Assembly (NCBI RefSeq): GCF_031851795.1
Contig: NZ_CP134696.1
Location: 5,518,001 to 5,582,000, forward strand
Direction: 5' to 3'
Origin: Pontibacter sp. G13
GTDB lineage: Bacteria > Bacteroidota > Bacteroidia > J057
DNA length: 64,000 nucleotides
Positions 8,555 to 16,625 of the stretch are shown here, one piece after another (the stretch's first letter is position 1; every line of letters begins with the position of its first letter). Position numbers and translations under genes: made by a program. The notes below the pieces were generated by a model. That model saw only the letters and a program-made list of their open reading frames with translations, was not told the DNA's origin and ran no database searches.

Positions 8555-10594
8555 CTATGCTTTGCCCGCCAATCTCAGAAAGAATGCATACTCCAAAGCG
8601 GTCTCTCGGTAGGGCTGGAATCGCCCGGAAGCACCGCCGTGACCAGCGTCCATGTTGGTATGGAGCAACAATAGTTTGTCCTTCGGATAGAGGGTACGCA
8701 GTTTGGCGACCCATTTGGTGGGTTCCCAATACTGAACCTGGGAATCGTGCAAGCCGCTCGTCACCAGTAGGTTGGGATAGTCTTGCTTGGAGACATTGTC
8801 ATAGGGGGAGTAGGAGCGAATGTAGGAATAGGCTTCGGCATCGTTGGGGTTGCCCCATTCGTCGTATTCGCCTGTGGTCAACGGAATGGACTCATCCAGC
8901 ATGGTCGAAATGACATCCACAAATGGTACCGCTGCCAGAACGCCTGTATAGAGATCCGGCCGCATGTTCATGACTGCGCCCATCAGCAAGCCACCCGCAC
9001 TACCGCCAGATGCAAAGAGTTTGCCCTTGGAGGTGTAGCCCGCCTGAATGAGATGTTCTCCACATGCGATGAAGTCCTTGAAGGAGTTCTTCTTGTACTG
9101 CATCTTGCCGGTGTCATACCAGTTGCGCCCCAGTTCAGAGCCGCCCCGGATATGTGCAATGGCAAAAATGAATCCACGGTCCAGCAAGCTCAGGCGAGCC
9201 GGGCTGAAATAGGGGTCCATGCTCATCCCGTAGGCACCATAGCCATATTCGAGCAGGGGAGCACTGCCATCTCGTGGGGTGTCCTTGTGGTACACCAGCG
9301 AAATCGGGATCTGTACGCCATCCTCAGCGGTCGCATGTAGCCATTCGGAGCGGTAGTTCTCTGCATCAAATCCTCCCAAGATTTCCTTTTGCTTGAGCTG
9401 GACTTGGGATTGGGTCTTCATATCGAAATCGTACCAAGTCTCAGGCATCGTGAGGGATTCGTAGCCATATCGAAGCTGCTCGGTATCGAAGCTAGGATTG
9501 GTGTCTACCCAAGCTAGATAGGTCGGATCATGGAACGGCAGGTAATAGGACTCGCCTTCCCAAGGTCGTACCTGAATCTGGGACAAACCGCCTTTTCGCT
9601 CAGACAATACCAGAAACTCCTTGAAAATCTCGATATCCTCCAACAGTACATCCGTCCGATGCGGAATCACCTCGGTCCAGTTGGATTTCTCGGTAGCCGT
9701 AATGGGAGTTTTCATCAGCCGGAAATTCAGGGCTTCCCAGTTGGTGAGGATATAGAAATGATCGCCAAAATGTTCGACGCCATACTCGTGTTTGGGACCG
9801 CGGGGTTCGATCACCTGAAAATCGCCTGTGGGATTACCGGCATCGAGGAATCGAACCTCTGAAGACAGCGTACTGTCGCACACGATGAATAGATAGTCCT
9901 TGGACTTACTTTTGGTGATATAGCATCGGAATGTATCGTCCTGCTCCTCATACACCAGCACGTCTTTGGCTGGATCTGTGCCAAGGGTATGGCGGTAGAT
10001 CTGGTAAGGACGGAGGGTCTCGGGATCTTGCTTGGAGTAGAACAGCGTCTTGCCGTCCTTGGCCCAGACTGCATTCCCGGTCATATTGGGGATTTCGTCT
10101 GTGAGGATCTCACCCGTTTCGAGGTTCTTGACCTTGAGGGTATAGATCCTACGGCCCACCGTGTCTTGCGCGTAGGCAAGTAGCGTATGGTCAGGCGTCA
10201 GGGTCAATCCTGCGACCTGCATAAATGCCTGTCCTTTGGCCATCACATTGACGTCGAGCATCACTTGCTCCTCTGCCTCCAGGGATTCCCGCTTGCGGCA
10301 ATGGAGCGGATATTCTTGGCCTTCCTCAAATCGGGCGTAGTAATAGTACTTGTCCAGTCGATAGGGCAGCGTCGAATCATCCTGTTTGATGCGGCCTTTC
10401 ATTTCCTCAAACAAGGTTTCCTGTAGATCGGCTTGGGCAGCCATGGTCTCCTTGGTGTAGGCATTTTCCTCATTGAGGTAATCGATGACGGCGGGATCTT
10501 CCCGGTCGCGCATCCAGAAGAAGGGGTCCTGTCGGACGTCCCCATGCTTCTCCATCTGGTGGGGTCGCTGTGGGGCAATGGGGGGATTGGTCAT
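8555..10594 (-). CDS. Oligopeptidase B-type prolyl oligopeptidase (S9A)
   Basis: A 679-residue serine peptidase. The start at 10594 (MTNPPIAPQRPHQMEKHGD) matches the usual beginning of oligopeptidase B; the 31 residues upstream do not. The N-terminal half is the beta-propeller (DPFFWMRDREDPAVIDYLNEEN). The C-terminal alpha/beta-hydrolase has RGGSELGRNWYD, the nucleophile elbow GGSAGG, and the catalytic His in NMDAGHGG. The family cleaves short peptides after basic residues in the cytoplasm; no signal peptide is seen. Length is normal. It starts 28 bp after the LytTR regulator stop codon on the same strand. Confidence 0.93.
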   Translation of the reverse strand: MTNPPIAPQRPHQMEKHGDVRQDPFFWMRDREDPAVIDYLNEENAYTKETMAAQADLQETLFEEMKGRIKQDDSTLPYRLDKYYYYARFEEGQEYPLHCRKRESLEAEEQVMLDVNVMAKGQAFMQVAGLTLTPDHTLLAYAQDTVGRRIYTLKVKNLETGEILTDEIPNMTGNAVWAKDGKTLFYSKQDPETLRPYQIYRHTLGTDPAKDVLVYEEQDDTFRCYITKSKSKDYLFIVCDSTLSSEVRFLDAGNPTGDFQVIEPRGPKHEYGVEHFGDHFYILTNWEALNFRLMKTPITATEKSNWTEVIPHRTDVLLEDIEIFKEFLVLSERKGGLSQIQVRPWEGESYYLPFHDPTYLAWVDTNPSFDTEQLRYGYESLTMPETWYDFDMKTQSQVQLKQKEILGGFDAENYRSEWLHATAEDGVQIPISLVYHKDTPRDGSAPLLEYGYGAYGMSMDPYFSPARLSLLDRGFIFAIAHIRGGSELGRNWYDTGKMQYKKNSFKDFIACGEHLIQAGYTSKGKLFASGGSAGGLLMGAVMNMRPDLYTGVLAAVPFVDVISTMLDESIPLTTGEYDEWGNPNDAEAYSYIRSYSPYDNVSKQDYPNLLVTSGLHDSQVQYWEPTKWVAKLRTLYPKDKLLLLHTNMDAGHGGASGRFQPYRETALEYAFFLRLAGKA

Positions 10595-10622
10595 GTATGG
10601 TAATTTGACAGCATGTATCAAA

Positions 10623-11390
10623 CTAGCGATTGAGCCAGTTTTTGAAATGCTTGGATTTTTCAATGGAGACAATCGCATCAATTTCACTGACGGGGTCCAA
10701 TTCGATCTTCACCCGACTCTTGGAGTAGGCAAACATGTTGCTGATGGATTTGTAGCCAATGATGAACTGCCGATTGATGCGGTAAAACTGTTCAGGGTCC
10801 AGCAATTCCTCCAATTTGCCCAAGGTAAAATCGACGATGTGCCGACGATTGTCCTTGGTCACGAGGAAGACATACTTTTGCTGGCCGAAGAAATAGGCGA
10901 CCTCTTCAATCGGAATGGATTTGATCTTGTCACCCGAAGTGACCATGAATCGCTTCTGAAAGACAGGTGCCGCAGCCGTTTGCTGAGACTGCATCGCCTG
11001 CATCAGTGCGGAAATATCAAAGGGAGCCGGAGCGGTGTGATTCTGCTTGAACTTGTCGATAGCTTGGGCCAAATCCTCCTGCTCGATCGGCTTCAGGAGA
11101 TAATCCACGCTATTGACCTTGAATGCACGGACGGCATACTGGTCATAGGCAGTCACAAAGATAATGGGTGTGGAAACGTCGATCTTCTCGAAAATGGAGA
11201 AGCTATTACCATCTGCCAAATGAATGTCGAGGAAAATCAGATCCACTTCATGTTCCTGCAACCAGGCGACAGTACCTTGGACGGTATCCAGCGTTTCGCA
11301 GATTTCGACTTGGGAGTCAATCTCCCGGATCAGTCTTTCGAGCCTGCGAGCGGCCAAATGCTCGTCTTCGACAATGAGAATTCGTAACAT
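10623..11390 (-). CDS. LytTR-family response regulator (orphan)
   Basis: A 255-residue regulator: N-terminal receiver with acidic VEDE near residue 8, phospho-acceptor Asp in LIFLDIHLADG, Thr in FVTAYD and Lys in LLKPIE; C-terminal LytTR DNA-binding domain (IKSIPIEEVAYFFGQQKY, FYRINRQFIIGYKSI). It resembles the regulator at 60430-61203 but has no LytS-type kinase beside it, so its partner kinase must be elsewhere. It probably heads a transcript with the oligopeptidase gene 28 bp downstream. Confidence 0.93.
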   Translation of the reverse strand: MLRILIVEDEHLAARRLERLIREIDSQVEICETLDTVQGTVAWLQEHEVDLIFLDIHLADGNSFSIFEKIDVSTPIIFVTAYDQYAVRAFKVNSVDYLLKPIEQEDLAQAIDKFKQNHTAPAPFDISALMQAMQSQQTAAAPVFQKRFMVTSGDKIKSIPIEEVAYFFGQQKYVFLVTKDNRRHIVDFTLGKLEELLDPEQFYRINRQFIIGYKSISNMFAYSKSRVKIELDPVSEIDAIVSIEKSKHFKNWLNR

Positions 11391-12150
11391 AGATGATACG
11401 CGAATGAAAGGAGACGGTCTTGAATCACACAGTACTTCCTAGAATCGGTACCATGTGGGGCAGTCGTTTGTGGTCGACTACTGCGAATATAACCATCCCA
11501 TGCCACATGGCCCTGTTTTCAAGAGCAAAAGTGCAGATGAAGGGAATCAACCCGCGCAGGTCGAAACTAACCCCCCAAAATGCGGAAACCGGCAAAGTCC
11601 CCAAGACTTGGCCGGTATCATGATCTCCATTTGTTCGTATGTGTCCTCTTGGCAAAGTGCTACGCCGCATTTCGCTCGGTCCGCCACAACTCTGGCAACA
11701 TGATCACCAATTTTCCGATGACCACAACCAAAGCAGCTACGATAAACGCAGCGGAGGAAAGTCCTGATTTCTCCCAGAAACGTTTCATCTAATATCCCAA
11801 TCAATAAATATCCCAAGCTGGCCATTTTGCTTCCTGCGACCAACTGGAATGGTATGTACCTGAAAATGTGCAGTGTGAAAATCGCTTATCGCGAAGTGAA
11901 AGAGGTTCGTTAGGAAATCAGCCGTTTGTATCTCCCTAACAGAATTTGAAAGGAGATGGTTGTCTACGGATGCAAAAATTGTTCGAATTGTAGGTTAAAC
12001 CGTTTCCGGAAAATCCCAGCTTCTCAATATGAATAGCAGCAGGAGGAATCTGGATAACAGTCTTGAGCAAATTTTGAGAAGCGTTTGTACGGACCTTTCA
12101 ACATCAGAGGCCTATTCTCCACGAAATCACCGCTCATTTCCCGCAAAAAT
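11391..12150. other. 760-bp region between two leftward genes, mostly non-coding
   Basis: The only candidate gene I support here is the 42-codon membrane peptide at 11660-11788. Other open frames lack a domain, a signal peptide or a plausible start. The part around 11850-12010 is AT-rich and could carry the promoter of that peptide or of the LytTR regulator. Confidence 0.4.
11660..11788 (-). CDS. Possible 42-residue single-span membrane peptide
   Basis: An ATG at 11788 opens a 42-codon frame ending in TAG. It starts MKRFWEKSGLSS, continues with a hydrophobic helix of about 20 residues (AAFIVAALVVVIGKLVIML) and ends with a charged tail PELWRTERNAA. This positive-hydrophobic-polar plan is that of a small inner-membrane protein. 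No strong ribosome-binding site is visible and no homologue is known to me, so the call rests on composition only. Confidence 0.4.
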   Translation of the reverse strand: MKRFWEKSGLSSAAFIVAALVVVIGKLVIMLPELWRTERNAA

Positions 12151-12984
12151 CTACTCGTTATGCTGGAGCTCCTTGGGGACGGTGATTTCTCCCTTGAAAA
12201 CGCGCTCGGCAGGACCTTGCAACCAGACTTGCTCTGCTTCTGTTCCTCGGTTTTGCACGACCACCTGTAGCTGCCCACCTTCGACTTCCAGTTGGACTTC
12301 TTCCGTCTCATCTTCAGGAGATCCCTGACGATTCAGATAGGAATAGGCAGCGGCTGTTACGCCTGTTCCGCAGCTCAAGGTTTCATCCTCGACGCCACGT
12401 TCAAAGGTTCTGACTTTGAGTTGATTGGGCGCTAGTATGTTGACAAAGTTGGCATTGGTTCCTCCGATTTCGGCAAATTGGGGATCGTGACGAACCGCCG
12501 CTCCAACGGTGGGGATATCCAATTCTGAGACGGAGGAGAGCACAAAGCTCACATAATGCGGAGAGCCGGTATCGAGCCAGTCTGCATGCTCAGAGAGCTG
12601 TTTGAGGCCTTCGGGCTGAATCATCTCCAGAGAGACCCAACCTTCCTCGACATTGGCAGCATGGAGTCCATCGATCGCATCGAATACACAAGTATCCGCG
12701 ATCACTCCACGATGATGGGCGAAGGCCACGAGACATCTCCCGCCATTGCCGCACATGGTGCTTTCACGCCCGTCCGAGTTGAAGTACACCATCCGGAAAT
12801 CGGCCTCATCAGAAGGGGCCAACATGATCAATCCATCGGCGCCGATCCCGAATTTGCGATCGCAAAGCCATTCGACATGGGCTTCTGAGAGCACCTCGTC
12901 CCATGATTCTTCCATGCAATCGATCATGATGAAATCGTTGCCGGTCCCTTGGTATTTCCAAAAGTTCAGTTGCCAAGCAGCCAT
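12151..12984 (-). CDS. dapF: Diaminopimelate epimerase
   Basis: A 277-residue enzyme that interconverts LL- and meso-diaminopimelate, the step that supplies lysine precursor and the peptidoglycan cross-linking residue. The two catalytic cysteines are visible in the family motifs STMCGNGGRC (about residue 78) and LSCGTGVTAAA (about residue 205). The N-terminal NFWKYQGTGNDFI, FGIGADGLI and FNSDGRES are also canonical. Length is normal. It lies 16 bp downstream of moaE on the same strand. Confidence 0.96.
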   Translation of the reverse strand: MAAWQLNFWKYQGTGNDFIMIDCMEESWDEVLSEAHVEWLCDRKFGIGADGLIMLAPSDEADFRMVYFNSDGRESTMCGNGGRCLVAFAHHRGVIADTCVFDAIDGLHAANVEEGWVSLEMIQPEGLKQLSEHADWLDTGSPHYVSFVLSSVSELDIPTVGAAVRHDPQFAEIGGTNANFVNILAPNQLKVRTFERGVEDETLSCGTGVTAAAYSYLNRQGSPEDETEEVQLEVEGGQLQVVVQNRGTEAEQVWLQGPAERVFKGEITVPKELQHNE

Positions 12985-13000
12985 GATGGTGTATATGTAA

Positions 13001-13429
13001 TCAAGGATGGGCAGACACCCATACCTCTCCGTTGGTCAAAATTTCCTTTTTCCAGATCGGCACGGTCTCTTTGAGGGTGTCGATCGCAAATTCGCATGCC
13101 TCGAAACTGGCTTTCCGATGGGGGGTGCTGACGCCGATGATTACGGCGATTTCACCCGGTTCCAGACTGCCAACCCGATGATGGATGACCACCGCTTCGG
13201 CAGGCCATTGAGCTTTGACGCGCGCTCCGATCTTGGCCATTTCCTTGACCGCCATCGACTCGTACGCCTCAAATTCTAGTCTCACCACTGATTCCCCTTT
13301 CGTGGCATTTCGGACAGTTCCGACAAACAGGTTCACCGCGCCGCAGGCATGGGATTCCACCAATGTCTGGACGGCTTCGACGGAAAGCGGTTGGTCGGAA
13401 ATGAGGAAAGCACTTGAGGTCAGTTCCAT
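13001..13429 (-). CDS. moaE: Molybdopterin synthase catalytic subunit
   Basis: A 142-residue MoaE homologue. It uses the MoaD thiocarboxylate to insert sulfur into precursor Z, giving molybdopterin. Diagnostic stretches are VNLFVGTVRNATKGE, LEFEAYESMA, IHHRVGSLEPGE, PHRKASFEACEFAID and the catalytic Lys region PIWKKE. It lies 12 bp downstream of moaD on the same strand, so the two synthase subunits are co-produced. The cofactor users are probably the molybdoenzyme and fdhD nearby at 15.4-18.9 kb. Confidence 0.95.
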   Translation of the reverse strand: MELTSSAFLISDQPLSVEAVQTLVESHACGAVNLFVGTVRNATKGESVVRLEFEAYESMAVKEMAKIGARVKAQWPAEAVVIHHRVGSLEPGEIAVIIGVSTPHRKASFEACEFAIDTLKETVPIWKKEILTNGEVWVSAHP

Positions 13430-13441
13430 GCAAAAAGGTTA

Positions 13442-13684
13442 TTAGCCCCCGCTCACAGGGGGAATCAGCACAATTTCGTCCTGTGAAGAAATGCGTTGAT
13501 GTGCGTCGGCATATTCGCCATTTACCGCAATTCTCAAGCTCGCCAATCCCTGTAATTCCGGATAGGCACGCTCCAGTGAAAGCAATAAATCATGCACAGT
13601 TTCTCCCTCGCTCAGGTGGTATTCCACGTGGCGATTTCCAAGGACATCCTTGGTGATTCCATATGCGATCAGGTTCAGTTTCAT
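13442..13684 (-). CDS. moaD: Molybdopterin synthase sulfur carrier subunit
   Basis: An 80-residue ubiquitin-like protein; start at 13684 (MKLNLIAYGITKDVLG) is preferred to 13705, which adds seven unlikely residues. It ends with Gly-Gly (PPVSGG), the tail adenylated and thiocarboxylated by MoeB-type enzymes. ETVHDLLLSLERAYPEL and IAVNGEYAD fit MoaD; the neighbouring moaE rules out ThiS as the better reading. It starts the leftward moaD-moaE-dapF run. Confidence 0.92.
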   Translation of the reverse strand: MKLNLIAYGITKDVLGNRHVEYHLSEGETVHDLLLSLERAYPELQGLASLRIAVNGEYADAHQRISSQDEIVLIPPVSGG

Positions 13685-13747
13685 GATGCACGGCAAAGCT
13701 ACCAAATTTCCTTTGAATCTGCTTGTTTCAATCCTTGGTCTTGCGCG

Positions 13748-15163
13748 CTATTCCACCTTGATCCGAAAGGTTTGGGAACCTTCTTCGTGGGAAATGTGCA
13801 TGAGGTAAATGCCCTGTGCCAAATCGGAGGGAATGCGGTACCTAGTCTGGGGATCCGGTCCGGTCAGTTGATCCATTTTTTTGCCGGAAATATCGGTGAG
13901 GATGACCTGAAGGGGGCCTTGAATCTCAGGTAAGGAAATCTCGGCACCTGCACGAACAGGATTGGGTGCAGGGTGCCAATGGCCAAAAATCGGGTCCTCT
14001 AGCTGGGTTGCATTTTCTGGAATAAACGCCAAAACCCCTTGGGCGAAAAAGCTCTCGGTTGCAGCGCCAATGAGCCAATGCCCCAATCCGGGTTCATAGA
14101 TCAATGCATTGCCTTGGTCGATGCCCGGTCCTCCTGCATAGGTCAAGGATTGTGTTTGGCCCTGAGCATCTGTCTGGAGCAGAAACATGTCAGTGTGTCC
14201 CTCTGATTCATTGATGGCATAACCGGTCACGGAATATCCGCCATCTGGCCGCTGAAGTACCCCAAAACCGGCATCTGCTCCCTCATAGCTTCCATATTTC
14301 TCCTGCCAAATCTGCTGACCTTGGCCATCGAACTTCACCAGCAGGATGTCAAAGGCATTCGCAGCCGAATCGGGAAATGCCTCTCCGACCATCAGATAGT
14401 TTCCATCGGCAGTCCGAATGATGTTTTGTGGGCCGCTATTGGTGGGAACCTGTGCCGGAGTGGACCATACCACTTGACCGGAACTGTCCAGCCGGACCAA
14501 TTGCGGAACATAGGGACCGGAAGCCCTTGCGCGGTCACAGACGACGATCAGTTCGCCTTCTGGGGTCCAAGTGCCTGCATGTCCGACGTCATTGAGTGTA
14601 TCTCGGTAAGCGCCCTCCCACAACAGATTTCCCGCGGAATCTAAGCATACCACATAGGTGTCGTTTCCATCATCGATGGTATCTGAAATAGAACCCACGC
14701 ACGCGAAATATCCATCTGGGTGCAGGGCCACGGTTTTGAAGGAAGAGAACGTATTGGGTTTTCCGAGTTCCTTGCGCCAGATTTCCTCCCCTTGACGATT
14801 GACCTTCATGACAAAGGCGTCCTTGGAGTAGGGGGAAATCTGATTGTAGTTTCCGCAAATGAGGAAATCCCCGCTGGCAGTCTCCGTCATTCCCCAAGCA
14901 TAGTCCAATTGGGGAGTTCCCAGAGCCTTCCGCCACTTGACTGCTCCCTGTGCATCCAGCCGATATAGCAGCAAGTCGCTCATGCCGATACTGTCCACGT
15001 CACTTGTGGCCACCATCCAGAGATCTCCATCGTCGGATCGAGTAATGGCTATGCCCTCTTCATTTTTCTGATCGTCGGAATAGTTCAGGACCCATCCATT
15101 GGATTGTCCCAAGGCGGATTGGGCGGCAAAGACTAGACAGCACGTGAGGATTTTCAGATACAT
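13748..15163 (-). CDS. Secreted T9SS-dependent protein with beta-propeller-like repeats
   Basis: A 471-residue protein with signal peptide MYLKILTCCLVFAAQSALG-Q. The body repeats a G-G-Y-x-x-x-G pattern (DGGYSVTGYAI, SGDFLICGNYN, DGYFACVGSI, DGNYLMVGEA), the motif of bacterial kelch-like or delta-60-type propeller blades. The last 75 residues form a type A T9SS sorting domain (PNPVRAGAEISL, ILTDISGKKM, QGIYLMHI, QTFRIKVE). It is expected to be surface-exposed or released via the type IX system. Function is unknown; it resembles the cargo at 55686-57359 in plan. Confidence 0.85.
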   Translation of the reverse strand: MYLKILTCCLVFAAQSALGQSNGWVLNYSDDQKNEEGIAITRSDDGDLWMVATSDVDSIGMSDLLLYRLDAQGAVKWRKALGTPQLDYAWGMTETASGDFLICGNYNQISPYSKDAFVMKVNRQGEEIWRKELGKPNTFSSFKTVALHPDGYFACVGSISDTIDDGNDTYVVCLDSAGNLLWEGAYRDTLNDVGHAGTWTPEGELIVVCDRARASGPYVPQLVRLDSSGQVVWSTPAQVPTNSGPQNIIRTADGNYLMVGEAFPDSAANAFDILLVKFDGQGQQIWQEKYGSYEGADAGFGVLQRPDGGYSVTGYAINESEGHTDMFLLQTDAQGQTQSLTYAGGPGIDQGNALIYEPGLGHWLIGAATESFFAQGVLAFIPENATQLEDPIFGHWHPAPNPVRAGAEISLPEIQGPLQVILTDISGKKMDQLTGPDPQTRYRIPSDLAQGIYLMHISHEEGSQTFRIKVE

Positions 15164-15370
15164 CGGCTTATGCTAAATGGGAATAAAACGATTCAGGAAA
15201 GATAAACAATCCCATAGACATTCGTGGTAGGCTACAGGCGAAAGTCCGCAATCCTACCACAGAACTGGGAAAATACTGGACAGCCATCTCCTTGGATAGA
15301 AAAATGCCTAAATTTCCGAACTGTATGGTCACGCCCTGATCGGCCCAATTCATCAGATTACCTTGTCCCA

Positions 15371-16243
15371 GTGAAACCTGTGTCCCAACCCAGAGTCCAA
15401 ACCCACAACACCCTCCGAGTAGAAGGTGCCGAATCACATATCCGCCCTGACTTGTTGGCGGTGGAATCTCCATTGATCATCAAGATCGGCTTTGGAGCGA
15501 TGGAGGACCGGAAATTGGAGACTTTGGCCTTGACGATGCGGACCCCGGGACAGGATCTGGAACTTACCTTGGGCTGGTTGATCGGAGAGCGGATCATCCA
15601 ACATCCTGAGCAGGTCCTCCGGATCACCCACTGCGAAGACGTAGACAAACCCGAGCATAGAGGCAATGTTGTGCGTGTCGAGCTGAAGCCAACCGTGAAT
15701 TTTGATCTAGCGCTCCATCGGCGGAATACCCTGACGAGTGCCAGTTGTGGCATTTGTGGAACTACCTCGATTGAGCAATTGAATGAAACCTGTGCACCTG
15801 TAGCTGATCAGCTGCGCGTAGATGCCGGATTGATCCTGAGGCTCCCCGAGATCCAATTGGCTTCACAGCCGATCTTTTCCCATACGGGAGGGCTTCATGC
15901 GGTAGGTTGGTTCAATCCGGAGGGAAGCTGTCTCGCTGTCCGGGAAGACATCGGCCGCCACAACGCCCTCGACAAGGTGATTGGAACGGCGATGCAATCC
16001 GGTCAATTTCCCCTGTCCAATACCTTGCTGCTTCTGAGTGGAAGGGTAGGGTTCGAGCTGGTCCAAAAGGCTTGGCGGGCAGGTTGTGAGATGATCGCGG
16101 CCATTGGGGCGCCTTCGAGCTTGGCGGTGGAGACGGCGAAAGCAGCCAACATGACCTTGGTTGGATTTATCCGTGGAGGCAGGTATAATGTCTATCATGG
16201 TGCGCACCGCATCCTTTCTCAAACTTCAACTTCAAACGTATGA
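15371..16243 (+). CDS. fdhD: FdhD, sulfurtransferase for molybdoenzyme maturation
   Basis: About 290 residues. FdhD proteins transfer sulfur to bis-MGD before insertion into formate dehydrogenase-type enzymes. Signatures are LAVESPLIIKIG, LTLGWLIGERII, the CxxC sulfur-relay motif in SASCGICGTTS, FSHTGGLHA, REDIGRHNALDKVIG and LLLSGRVGFELV. No ATG precedes the conserved core except far upstream at 15224, so GTG at 15371 is proposed; the exact start is uncertain. Its TGA overlaps the ATG of the next gene (ATGA), so they are translationally coupled, and the molybdoenzyme gene follows. Confidence 0.92.
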   Translation: MKPVSQPRVQTHNTLRVEGAESHIRPDLLAVESPLIIKIGFGAMEDRKLETLALTMRTPGQDLELTLGWLIGERIIQHPEQVLRITHCEDVDKPEHRGNVVRVELKPTVNFDLALHRRNTLTSASCGICGTTSIEQLNETCAPVADQLRVDAGLILRLPEIQLASQPIFSHTGGLHAVGWFNPEGSCLAVREDIGRHNALDKVIGTAMQSGQFPLSNTLLLLSGRVGFELVQKAWRAGCEMIAAIGAPSSLAVETAKAANMTLVGFIRGGRYNVYHGAHRILSQTSTSNV

Positions 16244-16608
16244 AGCTCCGAATCAAAGGAAACTCCCTTCGCCTGAGACTCTCACGCCCCGAGATCGATG
16301 AATTCGCAGCAAATGGACGAGTGGAAGCTCGAATCACTTTTTCTGCAATGGCCTCGCTAGTATATGCCCTAGAACAGGACCCTTCGACCCAACATGTATT
16401 TGCCACGATGGGCAATCAGCGCATCACCGTGTATGTGCCTCAGGCAATCGGGGAGGCTTGGGCCCAGACTGAGCAGGTAGGTTTCACGGGGAATATGCAG
16501 GTGACCGAATCAGAAACGCTCTCCATTCTGGTGGAAAAGGACTTCCAGTGTCTCCATCGGGATACCGAAGATGAAAGAGACCTTTACCCCAATCCCAATC
16601 AATCCTAA
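16240..16608 (+). CDS. Small conserved protein between fdhD and the molybdoenzyme
   Basis: A 122-residue soluble protein without signal peptide or membrane segment. It begins MKLRIKGNSLRLRLSRPEID and contains TFSAMASLVYALEQD and ITVYVPQAIGEAWAQTEQVG. The start is fixed by the 4-bp overlap with fdhD, and the stop is 17 bp before the oxidoreductase gene. Similar proteins beginning M-K-(I/L)-R-I-K-G-N-S are, to my knowledge, hypothetical proteins of Bacteroidota. The location suggests a role in maturation or regulation of the molybdoenzyme, which is inference. Confidence 0.75.
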   Translation: MKLRIKGNSLRLRLSRPEIDEFAANGRVEARITFSAMASLVYALEQDPSTQHVFATMGNQRITVYVPQAIGEAWAQTEQVGFTGNMQVTESETLSILVEKDFQCLHRDTEDERDLYPNPNQS

Positions 16609-16625
16609 TATTCAATTCTCCCAAT

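Noticed and set aside
8296-8913. A 205-codon plus-strand frame
   Set aside because: It combines repeat copy 2 with antisense of the oligopeptidase B 3' end; no family motif is present.
10485-11387. A 300-codon open frame on the plus strand
   Set aside because: It lies antisense across the LytTR regulator and the start of oligopeptidase B, both of which have full family motifs; the plus frame has none.
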